From: CAZDQL01 sp964507325
GTDB lineage: Bacteria; Planctomycetota; UBA1135; GCA-002686595
Direction: 5' to 3'
Assembly (NCBI GenBank): GCA_964507325.1
Contig: CAZDQL010000080.1
Coordinates: 1 to 29,681, forward strand
DNA length: 29,681 nucleotides
Shown: piece after piece, positions 20,470 to 29,153 of the stretch
Layout of the letters: every line of letters starts with the position of its first letter
How positions within the stretch are numbered: the first letter of the stretch is position 1
The notes under the pieces: model-generated
The model's input: only the letters and a program-made list of their open reading frames with translations
What the model was told of the DNA's origin: nothing
Database searches by the model: none
Program-made: the position numbers and the translations under genes

Positions 20470-23337
20470 CTACTCGCCACCGGGAAGCAGCCTGGTCAAC
20501 AGGCCGACATCCAATTCCGCCTCCGGGGCAAAGGCCTCGGAGGCGACATAACGCAATAGGCTATGGAGCAGTTGACGCGCCGCGGGCTCCTCCTGCTGGC
20601 CGAGCAGATCGATGGCGCAGATCAGCAGCTTGCCCTCCCCCACTCTCGTCTCCGCGATCAACCCCAGCTTGTGGTTTCGTGCGAAGTTGTCGATCACCTG
20701 AACCGTGGGTCGGTAGCCGGCCGGTGTGTCGTCCAGGATGATCGGCCGCGAGTTCTTCACCAGAGGCCACCACTGCCAGTTGCTGTGGTACTCGGTGGGG
20801 AAATCGGCCAGAGCCGGCGCCTCGGGGTCGCACAGGATGCCCAGGGTCCCCGGGGGCACGGGTGCACCTCGCCGACGCGCCGCCTGGGCGAACATCGGGG
20901 ACCAGAACTCGGTCTGGAAAGCACCCTCGATGCAGTGTGGCAACTGATCCAGCTGCGGAAGTAGCAGCACCTTGCCGCCGGCGGCCAGGTGCTCACGAGC
21001 CGCCGCATCGAACGCACGTGCGATCTGAACCCCCTCGGGAGCACGGGTGTCCACCTCGGAGGGGTAGAGCCAGATCTCGTAGTGGTTGCGGTACTCGGTT
21101 CCTTCGACGGCGAGTTCGATCGTGAGCTTCTGCGGTGCCGCGATCCCGATCCCAGACACCGAGATCGTCCAGACTTCGGAGACCTCTCCTTGCGCGATGG
21201 TCACCGGATCCAGGGTCCTGGACACGAGCTCCCGCCCGCCAGCGTCGGTGACGGTGCACCTCACCCGCGCAGCGGGTAGGTCGGCTGGACCGTAGTGCGC
21301 GACCTGCACCCGGGCGAGGAACTTCTCGTCGGTCGTCCAGGTGTACCGCTCCATGCGCAGCAGCGGCACCGTCTCGCAGCAGAACCGCCGCCACTCCTCG
21401 GGCTCGATCAGACCCTTCGACTCCATGAACACGTTGAGCATCCCCACCAGGGCCGTGCCCTGGCCGGGAAAGTCCTGCAGATCGAGGAGCTGGAATCCAT
21501 CCAGTCCGGGAGTCCTCAGCGCAGCCTCGATGTCCTCCCGGTAGCAGATGGCCGACAGCGCCCCCGAGGCGCGCACGAAGTCGTGAGCCTGGTCGAGCAT
21601 CCCCGCCTCGTCGAGCCGCGTGCGGAAGGCCTCCAGGTTCCTCGCCCGGAGCACGCCGGTGTAGCGGGGGATCTCCCGGTAGTCGGGGTAGACCTGGAAC
21701 TGCCCCGTCTCGTGACCGATCAGCGGCACCGGAACGTCGCGGATCGACTCGCGGTAGTCGACCAGCGTCGAGGGCGGGTGAGACTCGATGTGAGGACTGG
21801 CGAAGTCGAGCGTGGAGAAGGAGCCGCGCAGGGGCAGCTCCTTGCTTGTCTTGGCCGTGACCCAGAAGTCGTCCCCCTGCGTCAGGTGCGGATTCCAGTG
21901 CACGTTGTTGGTGCCCTGGGCGTAGAGGTGGCGCGCATCGAGCGCCTTGAAGTGGGAGACCAGCGCGGTCATCCCCGGGTTGCGGCCCAGCTCGTTGCCG
22001 AGGGTGAACATGACGAACGAGGGATGATTGCCGAAGGCCTCGAGGATCAGCTCTCCCTCGCGCTTGGCGTATTCGTAGAGCGACACGTCCGTCGAGGTGC
22101 TCTCCACCTCGAGCCGATCGATGTTGTGGATCGCCGCCGCCTCGTCCTCGGGGATGTCGAAACCACTGCGCTTGTTCGGGAGCTCCACCTGGAAGTACAT
22201 CCCCAACTCGTCGGCTGCCTCGAAGGCAGCTTTCGGCGGACACCAAGAGTGAAAGCGATAGTGATTGAGGCCGTACGACTGGGCGATGGACAGGACCCTT
22301 TTCCAGCCGGCTTTGTCCATGGGCGGATAGCCCGTCAGCGGAAAGAAGCAGCAGTCGTTCTTGCCACGCAGGAAGACCGTGCGTCCGTTGATGGTGAGAC
22401 GATCTCCGTCCCGCGAGAACTCGCGCATGCCGAAGCGAACGGATCGTTCGTCTCGGAGCGCTTCCCCACCGACCGTCGCCTCGAGTTCGAGCGTCATGCG
22501 CAGCAGGGCCGGATGGAACTCGTCCCAGAGGGGAACGTCCTCGCCGAGCTGATGGACGAGCTCGACGACGCTCTCCCGCCCAGCGGCTTCGATCTCGAAC
22601 GACTGCGCTGGAAAGGTCGATCGTCCGGGACTGTCGTCGCTCTCGCACCGGACCGCGATCCGCCCTGAGACCGCCTCCTCCGCAATGTTGCCGATGGCCA
22701 CACGCACGACCGCCTGCTTCTCGGCCACCCTCGGATGGACCTGCACGTCCTCGAGCCAGACCGGCGCGCTGGCTCGCAGCTCCATCCTGCCGATGATCCC
22801 GTTCCAGTTGGTCTGCGTCCGCTCATCGACCGCGTGAGCGGGACCCACCGGAGGCAGTCTGGCGTTGTCGACCAGCACGGTGAGCGTGTGTTCGCCGGGC
22901 AGCATCGCCTCCGTGACGTCGAACACGTGCGGAGCGCTGAGCGTGTCCTCCCAGCCGCAGAAGGCCTCGTCGACCCACACCCGGGTGTGCTTGGTCCGCT
23001 CGAGCAGCAGGGTGATGCGCTTCCCCCGCCAGGTCTCGGGGATCGTCACCCGACGCTGGTACCAGGCTGGCCCCTTCCAAAACCAGACGCGCGACAGCCG
23101 GTCGATGCAGCTCTCGTCCTTCTTGATGCCCCGGCGGTTCTCGTCGGTGGTGCCGGGCAACCGGACGGTGTCGTCGAGCTCCTGAGCGAACCAGCCCTCC
23201 GCCACGCCGACGTCTTCCGGGTCGAGACGGAACTTCCAGCTCCCCTCCAGCGGAAGCACGTCCTCATTCGCCCCGGCGATTCCCGCGCAACCTGCGAGGA
23301 AGAGCGCCGCCAAGAGCCACCTGGTGATCTGCTTCAT
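20470..23337 (-). CDS. Glycoside hydrolase family 2 lipoprotein
   Basis: A 955-residue exported glycosidase. The N-terminus MKQITRWLLAALFLAGC has a lipobox (LAGC, C17). Domain order by eye: a jelly-roll sugar-binding domain (about 27-190, containing the WYQRRVTIP strand), an Ig-like domain (about 195-300), a TIM barrel (about 305-620), then beta domains, and a C-terminal part (about 765-945) resembling the glutamine-amidotransferase-like domain of some large glycosidases. Catalytic residues: acid/base E449 in FTLGNELG and probable nucleophile E543 in IGHETGQF; NHYRFHSWCPP (358-368) is the substrate loop typical of this branch. The start is ATG 23337; the frame continues to a TTG 7 codons upstream. 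Known GH2 activities include beta-galactosidase, glucuronidase and mannosidase; the sugar cannot be told here. It lies divergent from the SASA esterase, sharing an 80-base region. Confidence 0.93.
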   Translation of the reverse strand: MKQITRWLLAALFLAGCAGIAGANEDVLPLEGSWKFRLDPEDVGVAEGWFAQELDDTVRLPGTTDENRRGIKKDESCIDRLSRVWFWKGPAWYQRRVTIPETWRGKRITLLLERTKHTRVWVDEAFCGWEDTLSAPHVFDVTEAMLPGEHTLTVLVDNARLPPVGPAHAVDERTQTNWNGIIGRMELRASAPVWLEDVQVHPRVAEKQAVVRVAIGNIAEEAVSGRIAVRCESDDSPGRSTFPAQSFEIEAAGRESVVELVHQLGEDVPLWDEFHPALLRMTLELEATVGGEALRDERSVRFGMREFSRDGDRLTINGRTVFLRGKNDCCFFPLTGYPPMDKAGWKRVLSIAQSYGLNHYRFHSWCPPKAAFEAADELGMYFQVELPNKRSGFDIPEDEAAAIHNIDRLEVESTSTDVSLYEYAKREGELILEAFGNHPSFVMFTLGNELGRNPGMTALVSHFKALDARHLYAQGTNNVHWNPHLTQGDDFWVTAKTSKELPLRGSFSTLDFASPHIESHPPSTLVDYRESIRDVPVPLIGHETGQFQVYPDYREIPRYTGVLRARNLEAFRTRLDEAGMLDQAHDFVRASGALSAICYREDIEAALRTPGLDGFQLLDLQDFPGQGTALVGMLNVFMESKGLIEPEEWRRFCCETVPLLRMERYTWTTDEKFLARVQVAHYGPADLPAARVRCTVTDAGGRELVSRTLDPVTIAQGEVSEVWTISVSGIGIAAPQKLTIELAVEGTEYRNHYEIWLYPSEVDTRAPEGVQIARAFDAAAREHLAAGGKVLLLPQLDQLPHCIEGAFQTEFWSPMFAQAARRRGAPVPPGTLGILCDPEAPALADFPTEYHSNWQWWPLVKNSRPIILDDTPAGYRPTVQVIDNFARNHKLGLIAETRVGEGKLLICAIDLLGQQEEPAARQLLHSLLRYVASEAFAPEAELDVGLLTRLLPGGE

Positions 23338-23417
23338 CGTGCTACGACCGTCGCCCAACGCTCGAGCAGGTTACTCTACGGCCTCCTGGTGATCCGTACT
23401 GCAATGGAGACCCTCGC

Positions 23418-25328
23418 ATGAAGCATGGTATGGCACTGGCCGCTACAGCCTTGATCGCGCTCACATGCGCGCTTTGCCCGCCAGTCCTGGCGCAAATGCC
23501 CCGTGAAGACGTCGTCGAGGTTCCCGCCATCGGCGAGGGCCTCTGCGTGAGCAACCTCTTCCAATCGAACATGGTCGTCCAGCGCGACAAGCCGATCCCC
23601 ATCTGGGGCTGGGCCGCGCCGGGGGAGCAGATCACGGTGGTCTTCGGCGGAGAAACACAGACCGCGACCGCGGCCGGGGACCGCAGCTGGAAGGTGACCC
23701 TCCCCGCCAGACCCGCGAGCTCGGAGCCCGAGGAGATGACCGTCAAGGGCGCGAACCAGACCTTGATCCTCACCAACATCCTGGTGGGCGACGTCTGGAT
23801 CCTCGGCGGCCAGAGCAACATGGAGTTCCCCCTGCACAAGGTGGAGAACGGCTCGCTCGAGATCGTCTCGGCCAACTACCCGGAGATCCGCATCCTGACG
23901 GTGCCCTTCCAGAACGGACCGGAGCTGAAGCCGAGCTTCGCGCGCCTGCACGAGTGGAGCGACTGGTTCAGTCGCCACTTCCGCAAGGGCGACTGGGATG
24001 TCTGCACGCCCGACGTGGTCCGTGAGTTCTCAGCCATCGGCTACGTCTTCGCCCGTCGCATCCACACCGCCACCAGAGTCCCGATCGGAGTGATCGACAC
24101 CTCCCGCGGCGGCACCACCGTCGAGGCCTGGACCCCGGATCCGGTCCTGCGCGCGCTCGACAGCGCGCCGGTGAAGGCCAAGCTCGCCTCCTGGGACGAG
24201 AGGGTGGCCACCTGGGATCCCGAGCAGGACCTGCAGAATCGGATCGAGCGTCACCGCCAGTGGGTGGAGAGACAGAAGCAGGAGGGCAAGCCCATTCCCG
24301 CCGACCGGAAGGAGCCCACCGACCTGCTGCCGGGACCGATCATGGACCAGAACCACCCGGGCAACTGCTACGCCAGCATGCTCGGACCGCTCGTCGGTCT
24401 CTCCGTGAAGGGCGCCATCTTCCACCAGGGCTACAACAACGCCTTCGAAGGATCCGTTGGAGCCGCCATGTACGCGGACGTCTTCCCGGAGATGATCACC
24501 GCCTGGCGCAAGGCCTTCGACGATCCCCAGATGCCCTTCGGAATCCTCTCCCTCTGCACCGACGGCTATCCGCAGACGCGGGACGACTACGTCGAGAAGA
24601 TGTTCAACGCCGGCATCCACATCCGCGCCGCCCAGTACCAGACCTTCCTGGATTTCCACAACTCCGGCGACGAGAACATCGGCTTCGTCAGCACCTACGA
24701 CCTACGCCGTCGCTGGTACCACCCGCAGCTCAAGCTGCCCGCGGGGGAGCGCATCGCCCGCTGGGCCCTGGCCACGCAGTACGGCTTCGAGAGGGACGTC
24801 CAGTGGAAGCCGCCGCTGCTGCTCGGCATGCAGGTCGTGGACGGCACCCTCGTCCTCGAGCTGGACCGCGACGTCGGCGATCCACAGGACGGCGCGATCG
24901 AAGGCTTCGCCATCGCCGGAGAGGACCGCAGGTTCCAGCCCGCCAGCGTGGCCTACGTTGTCGACGGCGAGGACAACCGCGGTCGCCCGCGCCTGAATCG
25001 CAAGCAGCTCGTCCTGAGCAGCCCGCTGGTGCCGGACCCCGTGCACTTCCGCTACGCCTGGGGCCGCAACCCGCTGGCGAACCTCCAGGTCAGCGGCCAC
25101 AAGGACATCCCCTTCGCCACCCAGCGCAGTGACGACTGGCCGATGGAGGACGTGCCCCGCGGCGTGCTCGGAGGCGAGGTGCCCGAGCAGCTGTCCCGCG
25201 CCCAGCGCAACCAGATCCTCAACGCGCTCAAGCTGGAGGACGCGCGCCGCCGCCTCGTGGAGGCCGAGCTCTACATCCAGGAGAACAAGGAGCAGTACGA
25301 GGCGCAGGTGGAGAAGAGGAAGCAGTAG
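23418..25328 (+). CDS. Secreted SASA-type carbohydrate esterase (sialate O-acetylesterase family)
   Basis: A 636-residue protein with a signal peptide (1-25, cleavage after VLA). After an N-terminal beta domain (about 40-118, VVQRDKPIPIWGWAAPGE) comes the SGNH-type hydrolase domain with nucleophile S133 in GDVWILGGQSNMEF and TSRGGTTVEAW (228-238) as the glycine-containing block. The third block, usually WYQGExN, reads FHQGYNN (335-341). The catalytic histidine is probably H435 in WYHPQLKLPAGERIARWAL. A second beta domain (about 455-575) and a charged helical tail (about 595-636, coiled-coil-like, ending EAQVEKRKQ) follow. Such enzymes remove O-acetyl groups from glycans. The start at ATG 23418 has TGGAGA 7 bases upstream. 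Neighbouring GH2 and second SASA genes suggest joint action on an acetylated polysaccharide. Confidence 0.9.
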   Translation: MKHGMALAATALIALTCALCPPVLAQMPREDVVEVPAIGEGLCVSNLFQSNMVVQRDKPIPIWGWAAPGEQITVVFGGETQTATAAGDRSWKVTLPARPASSEPEEMTVKGANQTLILTNILVGDVWILGGQSNMEFPLHKVENGSLEIVSANYPEIRILTVPFQNGPELKPSFARLHEWSDWFSRHFRKGDWDVCTPDVVREFSAIGYVFARRIHTATRVPIGVIDTSRGGTTVEAWTPDPVLRALDSAPVKAKLASWDERVATWDPEQDLQNRIERHRQWVERQKQEGKPIPADRKEPTDLLPGPIMDQNHPGNCYASMLGPLVGLSVKGAIFHQGYNNAFEGSVGAAMYADVFPEMITAWRKAFDDPQMPFGILSLCTDGYPQTRDDYVEKMFNAGIHIRAAQYQTFLDFHNSGDENIGFVSTYDLRRRWYHPQLKLPAGERIARWALATQYGFERDVQWKPPLLLGMQVVDGTLVLELDRDVGDPQDGAIEGFAIAGEDRRFQPASVAYVVDGEDNRGRPRLNRKQLVLSSPLVPDPVHFRYAWGRNPLANLQVSGHKDIPFATQRSDDWPMEDVPRGVLGGEVPEQLSRAQRNQILNALKLEDARRRLVEAELYIQENKEQYEAQVEKRKQ

Positions 25329-25348
25329 GGGACGCTCTCGTCCCTACT
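25324..25348. terminator. Bidirectional hairpin containing both stop codons of convergent esterase genes
   Basis: AGTAGGG (25324-25330) and ACG (25332-25334) pair with CGTCCCTACT (25339-25348) around a CTCT loop, a 10-bp stem with one bulged G at 25331. The stem includes the TAG of the plus-strand esterase (25326-25328) and the TAG of the minus-strand esterase (25344-25346), with only 15 bases between the genes. There is no T-run, but as a symmetric structure at a convergent junction it could end transcription in both directions. Confidence 0.45.
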
Positions 25349-26444
25349 TGGAGCGGCCCTTCCCCTTGCCCAACAGGTCCGCCAGCGCCCAGCCCAGCGC
25401 GCTGCCGACGTCCATGTACGTCTCGGCGTTGTGGTTGTAGTGATGACCCGCACCGCTGGGTGACACGTCCTTGTCGCGCCAGAAGCCGCGCGCTTCCACC
25501 GCCTTGACGTTGCCCTTGAACTCCGGGTACTTCCCCGTCTCGCCACTCACCGCGAGCTGAGCCTCGGCCACCGTCTGGCCGGGACCTTTCAGCTCCCAAC
25601 CGCCGAACGCGATGGTGGCCAGCACGAACTTCGCCTTGGGCGCCTCGAAGTCCTCCCGCAGGGTCTTGATGAGGTGCACCAGGTTCTGCTCGTAGCGGCT
25701 GGCGTGCGCGGGGTTCTGATCCTTGTGCCCCTGCCACCAGACGAATCCAGCCACCTCGTAGCGCTTGGCACCCGGGTAGTACTCGTCGATGTCCGCCAGG
25801 ATCCTCTTGGCATTGGCGATGTCATCGTCGTACTGCTTGCCGGCGTACCAACCGATCGGCTCCGGCTCGGTGCCCTTGTCCCAACTCAGAGGGGACTCCT
25901 TGTAGCCCGCGTAGATCTTGCCGTCGTACTCGAACTGCTCGCTTCCGGGGGGGAGGAGGTCCCAACCCAGGCTCCTGTTGCCGATACAGGATTTGAGCAC
26001 GAGCACGGGTTCGTCGAGCACGTGCCCCATGATGTGACCGACCTGCAGCTCGGGCCCCACGTTGCCCTTCACGGTCAGCCATTCGTTGCGCAGCGTCGAC
26101 ATCTGGCCATTGCGGTGCATGACCTGCACGTAGCGGACATCGGCCCGTTGCGTCCAGCCACCCTCATCGTCGACCAGATGCGGGTACTTGTTCTTGGTCT
26201 TGATGGCGTGAGTCAGAGTCCCGTTCTTGTCCTCCGGGTCGACCTTGCCGAAACCCAGCATGTTGGACTGGCCCAGGAGGATGAACACCTGGACCGGCTT
26301 GCGCATGTTTGCCGGTTTGGAGTCCGGGTCCGGTAGCTCCTGATCCGGAGCGGTCGTGGCCTTTTCCGCCGCCGAAAGGCTGGAGGATGGCATTGCCAAC
26401 GCGGCCAGCAGGCAGAGTGATCCCAGTAGCGTTTCCTTCATCAT
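25344..26444 (-). CDS. Secreted SASA-domain esterase (second, shorter family member)
   Basis: A 366-residue protein. Signal peptide about 1-25 (SLCLLAALAMPSSSLSA). SASA/DUF303-like hydrolase domain: nucleophile S60 in FILLGQSNMLGFG, WWQGHKD as the third block, and GHHYNHNAETYMDVG near the C-terminus with the likely catalytic histidine. A short Asp/Pro/Lys-rich segment (about 30-48) links signal and domain. The family contains acetylesterases acting on polysaccharides; this type is frequent in planctomycete sulfatase and glycosidase clusters. I chose ATG 26444 because AGAGGA (26450-26455) lies 5 bases upstream; ATG 26441 and ATG 26459 are close in-frame alternatives. It is not a tandem duplicate of the other SASA gene: size and block order differ. 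The lysine/glycine end (GKGKGRSK) is basic. Confidence 0.88.
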   Translation of the reverse strand: MMKETLLGSLCLLAALAMPSSSLSAAEKATTAPDQELPDPDSKPANMRKPVQVFILLGQSNMLGFGKVDPEDKNGTLTHAIKTKNKYPHLVDDEGGWTQRADVRYVQVMHRNGQMSTLRNEWLTVKGNVGPELQVGHIMGHVLDEPVLVLKSCIGNRSLGWDLLPPGSEQFEYDGKIYAGYKESPLSWDKGTEPEPIGWYAGKQYDDDIANAKRILADIDEYYPGAKRYEVAGFVWWQGHKDQNPAHASRYEQNLVHLIKTLREDFEAPKAKFVLATIAFGGWELKGPGQTVAEAQLAVSGETGKYPEFKGNVKAVEARGFWRDKDVSPSGAGHHYNHNAETYMDVGSALGWALADLLGKGKGRSK

Positions 26445-26621
26445 GGTGTTCCTCTTCATGGCCGCCTCCGGCAATGCTGCCCTCGCGATCCCATGCTAGC
26501 GGCCCCAGGTCATTTGACACAAGATCCGGGCACACCTCTGAACTCGCCGCAACCGCGATGACGCGCGTGACCTGCGGGCCGATCGAGTCTTCGGATCCTA
26601 CGGCGTCTTACCGGCGCGCAC

Positions 26622-29015
26622 TCAGTCGTCCTTCGGGCGCTCGAGCACGAAGAAGCTCTCCGGCACGTCCAGCCCGGTCTCGACCTCGGTGAACTCGAGC
26701 ACCGTCTCGCCCGTCTGCGCGGTCGAGGAGGTCTGCCGCATCGCCAGTCGCACGCCCTGGACGTCGCGAAAATCCTCGAAGACCACGGTCTGCGGGATCT
26801 GGATGCCGCTCATGCCGATCATCGACATCTCCAGGCGCAGGAGATCTCCGCTTTCGACGTCCACGAAGAAGCGCAGGGCAGGCAGCTCGCCCTTGCGCAT
26901 CCCCAGGACGTAGACCTCACGGTCGTCGAGCTCCTCGACGCCCTCGAGCTCGATCTCGTCGAACAGGAGGCGCCAGTCCCCGACCGCCACGCCGGGCTGG
27001 CTGAGCAGGGCTTGGTCCAGGTGCCGGCCCTCCGGCTCCTCGAAGGGCTTGAAGACGGAGAGCGTGCGACTCCGGCCTGCGTGGATCGCCCGATCCGACC
27101 AGCCGAAGGGCGCGAGGTCCCACTTCTCACGCAGGTGCGTCGTCCCGCGCGCGGTGGTGACCAGCGATCCGGAGACCCCGGCCTGGGGATAGCGGATCGT
27201 GCCGGTCAAGCGGAAGGTGCCCAGCGCGTTCAGCCGTCGCTGGCGCTCGTCCAGGTCGAGGGACTCCAGCACCTTCTCGAGCGTGAGCGCACCCTCCGCG
27301 GCTGCGGCGACCACGCGCGGACAGTCCCGGGTCTTCCCCCGCTCGTGCATGGTGAGGCCCGTGATGCGCCCCTCGTCGTCCTCGTGGAACTCCACGCCCA
27401 GGTTGCCCATCAACCGGAAGTCCCACACCCCTTCCTCGTTCGGCGGGCGCAGGTAGTAGACCATCTGGTCGGGGACGTCGAGCGCCAACCGCTGGTGGCG
27501 AACGAGCACCTGGATGTCCGCCTTCAACGTCTGGTCGTGGTACGCGCCGACGTATCTCTGCAGCTCGTCGAGCGGCACCTCGGGCTCCATCTCCACCCCG
27601 ACCCGTGGCAGGTCCAGGTTGGCCGGTCCGTCGTGGAGGATCATCCACGCGACCTCGCCCGAGGCGTTGCGCTCGAAGGACAGGGCCAGGGAGTCCCTCA
27701 CCGTGGAGACGCGGCGGCTGTCCTCGCCCGAGCCAATGAACTCGACGATCCCCTGGCCGGGGATCGACAACGCCAGCCGCTCGTTCTGCACGAGCACCTC
27801 GAACTCGGCCTCGTCGAAGGGGCCGAAGCTGGCGAGGTAGGTGCCGAGGTAGGGGCCGAGATCCTCCTCCGCCGCCTCGCCCTCGCTGACCGCCTCTTCT
27901 CCGAGCAGCGTCTCGAGGACGATGTGGAGCGACGACGACTGCAGGGGATTGACCGTCACGTTGGTCAGCAGCACGAAGCCGAGGTCGGAGTCCGGCAGCA
28001 GGGCGACCTGTGCCGCGAAGCCGTCGATGTTCCCCCCGTGCTCCACGAGCTTCTGCCCCTTCCATTTGCGCAGCATCCAGCCCAGCCCGTAGCGCACGCC
28101 GCCCCCGATCGTGATCTGCGGCTTCCAGGTGTCCGTCACTCGGCTCGCACGGATCAGGCGCTCGCCGTCGATCTCCCCCTTCCCGAGCTGGAAGCGGATC
28201 CAGCGCGCCATGTCGAGCGCGTTCGAGTTGATCGAGCCGGCGGGAGCGATGGAACCGAGGTGCCTCATCTCCTGGCGCTCGTGCTCCTGCTTCTCGAGGT
28301 CCCACAGGTACCCGCGCGCGAGATGCGGACTCTTCTGCGCCTCGTCGACCGAGAGGCTGGAGCTCTGCATGCCCAGCGGCTCGAGCAGGCGCACCCGCAT
28401 CGCCTCGTCCCAGCCCGCGCCGCACGCCGCGCCGGCGGCCTCCCCGGCGGCCATGAAGGTCACGTTGCAGTAGTGGAAGTTCTTGCGGAACTCGTCCCAG
28501 GGCTCGGCCTTCGTGGCCGTGCGCAGGATCGTCTCACGCGTCGTCGTTCCCGCGGACCACAGGACGCCCATGCGCGAGAATCCCGTCCGGTGGCAGAGGA
28601 GGTCGCGGATCGTGACCGCCTTCCCCGCGCCCCCGTCGTCGATGGCGAGCTCGAACCAGGGCAGGTGCTTCGTGACCGGATCGTCCCATTCCATCAGCCC
28701 GTCGTCGATCAGCATGCCCACGAGCGTCGCGGTGAATGCTTTCGACGTGGACCCGATGGCGAAGATCGTCTCGGGAGTGACCGGCGTCTCCTGCTCGAGG
28801 TCGGCGAGACCGAATCCGTGGACCAGGAGCACCTCGTCCTGCGTCGCGACGGCGAGGGCCATGCCGGGGATGTGGTTCGCCACGCGCTCGGCTTCCATGC
28901 GCTCGACGAGCGCAGCGAGCCGCTCGGCGGAGGGTACCGTCTCCTGAGCGGCGAGCGGGATCGCGAGGGAGGCGAGAAGGAGCGGAACGAACGCCGGGCG
29001 GAGCTTGGAGATCAT
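26622..29015 (-). CDS. Exported serine hydrolase (class C beta-lactamase/DD-peptidase fold) with extra C-terminal domains
   Basis: A 797-residue protein. Signal peptide 1-23 (FVPLLLASLAIPLAA before Q24). Serine hydrolase domain about 28-370: nucleophile motif S89-T-S-K92 in AIGSTSKAF, Y182-C-N184 and H326-G-G328, all expected catalytic elements. Then two tandem beta domains start with LGPYLGTY (386) and LQRYVGAY, each ending in L-P-R-V-like strands, resembling DUF3471-type tails. The last part (about 590-797) is a LolA-like beta domain: LNALGTFRLTGTIRYP, FFVDVESGDLLRLEMS, FEDFRDVQGVRLAM. Typical relatives stop after the first tail at 400-500 residues, so this is an extended form. Substrate (peptidoglycan peptide, D-amino peptide or ester) unknown. 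ATG 29015 begins the signal peptide; an upstream in-frame ATG adds only polar residues. Confidence 0.88.
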   Translation of the reverse strand: MISKLRPAFVPLLLASLAIPLAAQETVPSAERLAALVERMEAERVANHIPGMALAVATQDEVLLVHGFGLADLEQETPVTPETIFAIGSTSKAFTATLVGMLIDDGLMEWDDPVTKHLPWFELAIDDGGAGKAVTIRDLLCHRTGFSRMGVLWSAGTTTRETILRTATKAEPWDEFRKNFHYCNVTFMAAGEAAGAACGAGWDEAMRVRLLEPLGMQSSSLSVDEAQKSPHLARGYLWDLEKQEHERQEMRHLGSIAPAGSINSNALDMARWIRFQLGKGEIDGERLIRASRVTDTWKPQITIGGGVRYGLGWMLRKWKGQKLVEHGGNIDGFAAQVALLPDSDLGFVLLTNVTVNPLQSSSLHIVLETLLGEEAVSEGEAAEEDLGPYLGTYLASFGPFDEAEFEVLVQNERLALSIPGQGIVEFIGSGEDSRRVSTVRDSLALSFERNASGEVAWMILHDGPANLDLPRVGVEMEPEVPLDELQRYVGAYHDQTLKADIQVLVRHQRLALDVPDQMVYYLRPPNEEGVWDFRLMGNLGVEFHEDDEGRITGLTMHERGKTRDCPRVVAAAAEGALTLEKVLESLDLDERQRRLNALGTFRLTGTIRYPQAGVSGSLVTTARGTTHLREKWDLAPFGWSDRAIHAGRSRTLSVFKPFEEPEGRHLDQALLSQPGVAVGDWRLLFDEIELEGVEELDDREVYVLGMRKGELPALRFFVDVESGDLLRLEMSMIGMSGIQIPQTVVFEDFRDVQGVRLAMRQTSSTAQTGETVLEFTEVETGLDVPESFFVLERPKDD

Positions 29016-29153
29016 GGGGTGGCTCGGGACTGGGGATGCACGGGGCGATCGGCGGCACATACGTGGGCGGGGCGAGGATGTTCACGCCTGCCCCGTATCG
29101 ATGCGAGCCTTGCGTTTTCAGTACCCGAACCTGCGTGGTCAGGATGCAGGCGG

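Noticed and set aside
26493..26522. Minus-strand promoter candidate for the second SASA gene (TTGTGT, 18 bases, TAGCAT)
   Set aside because: Only three of six -35 bases match and the spacer is long; not distinguishable from chance.
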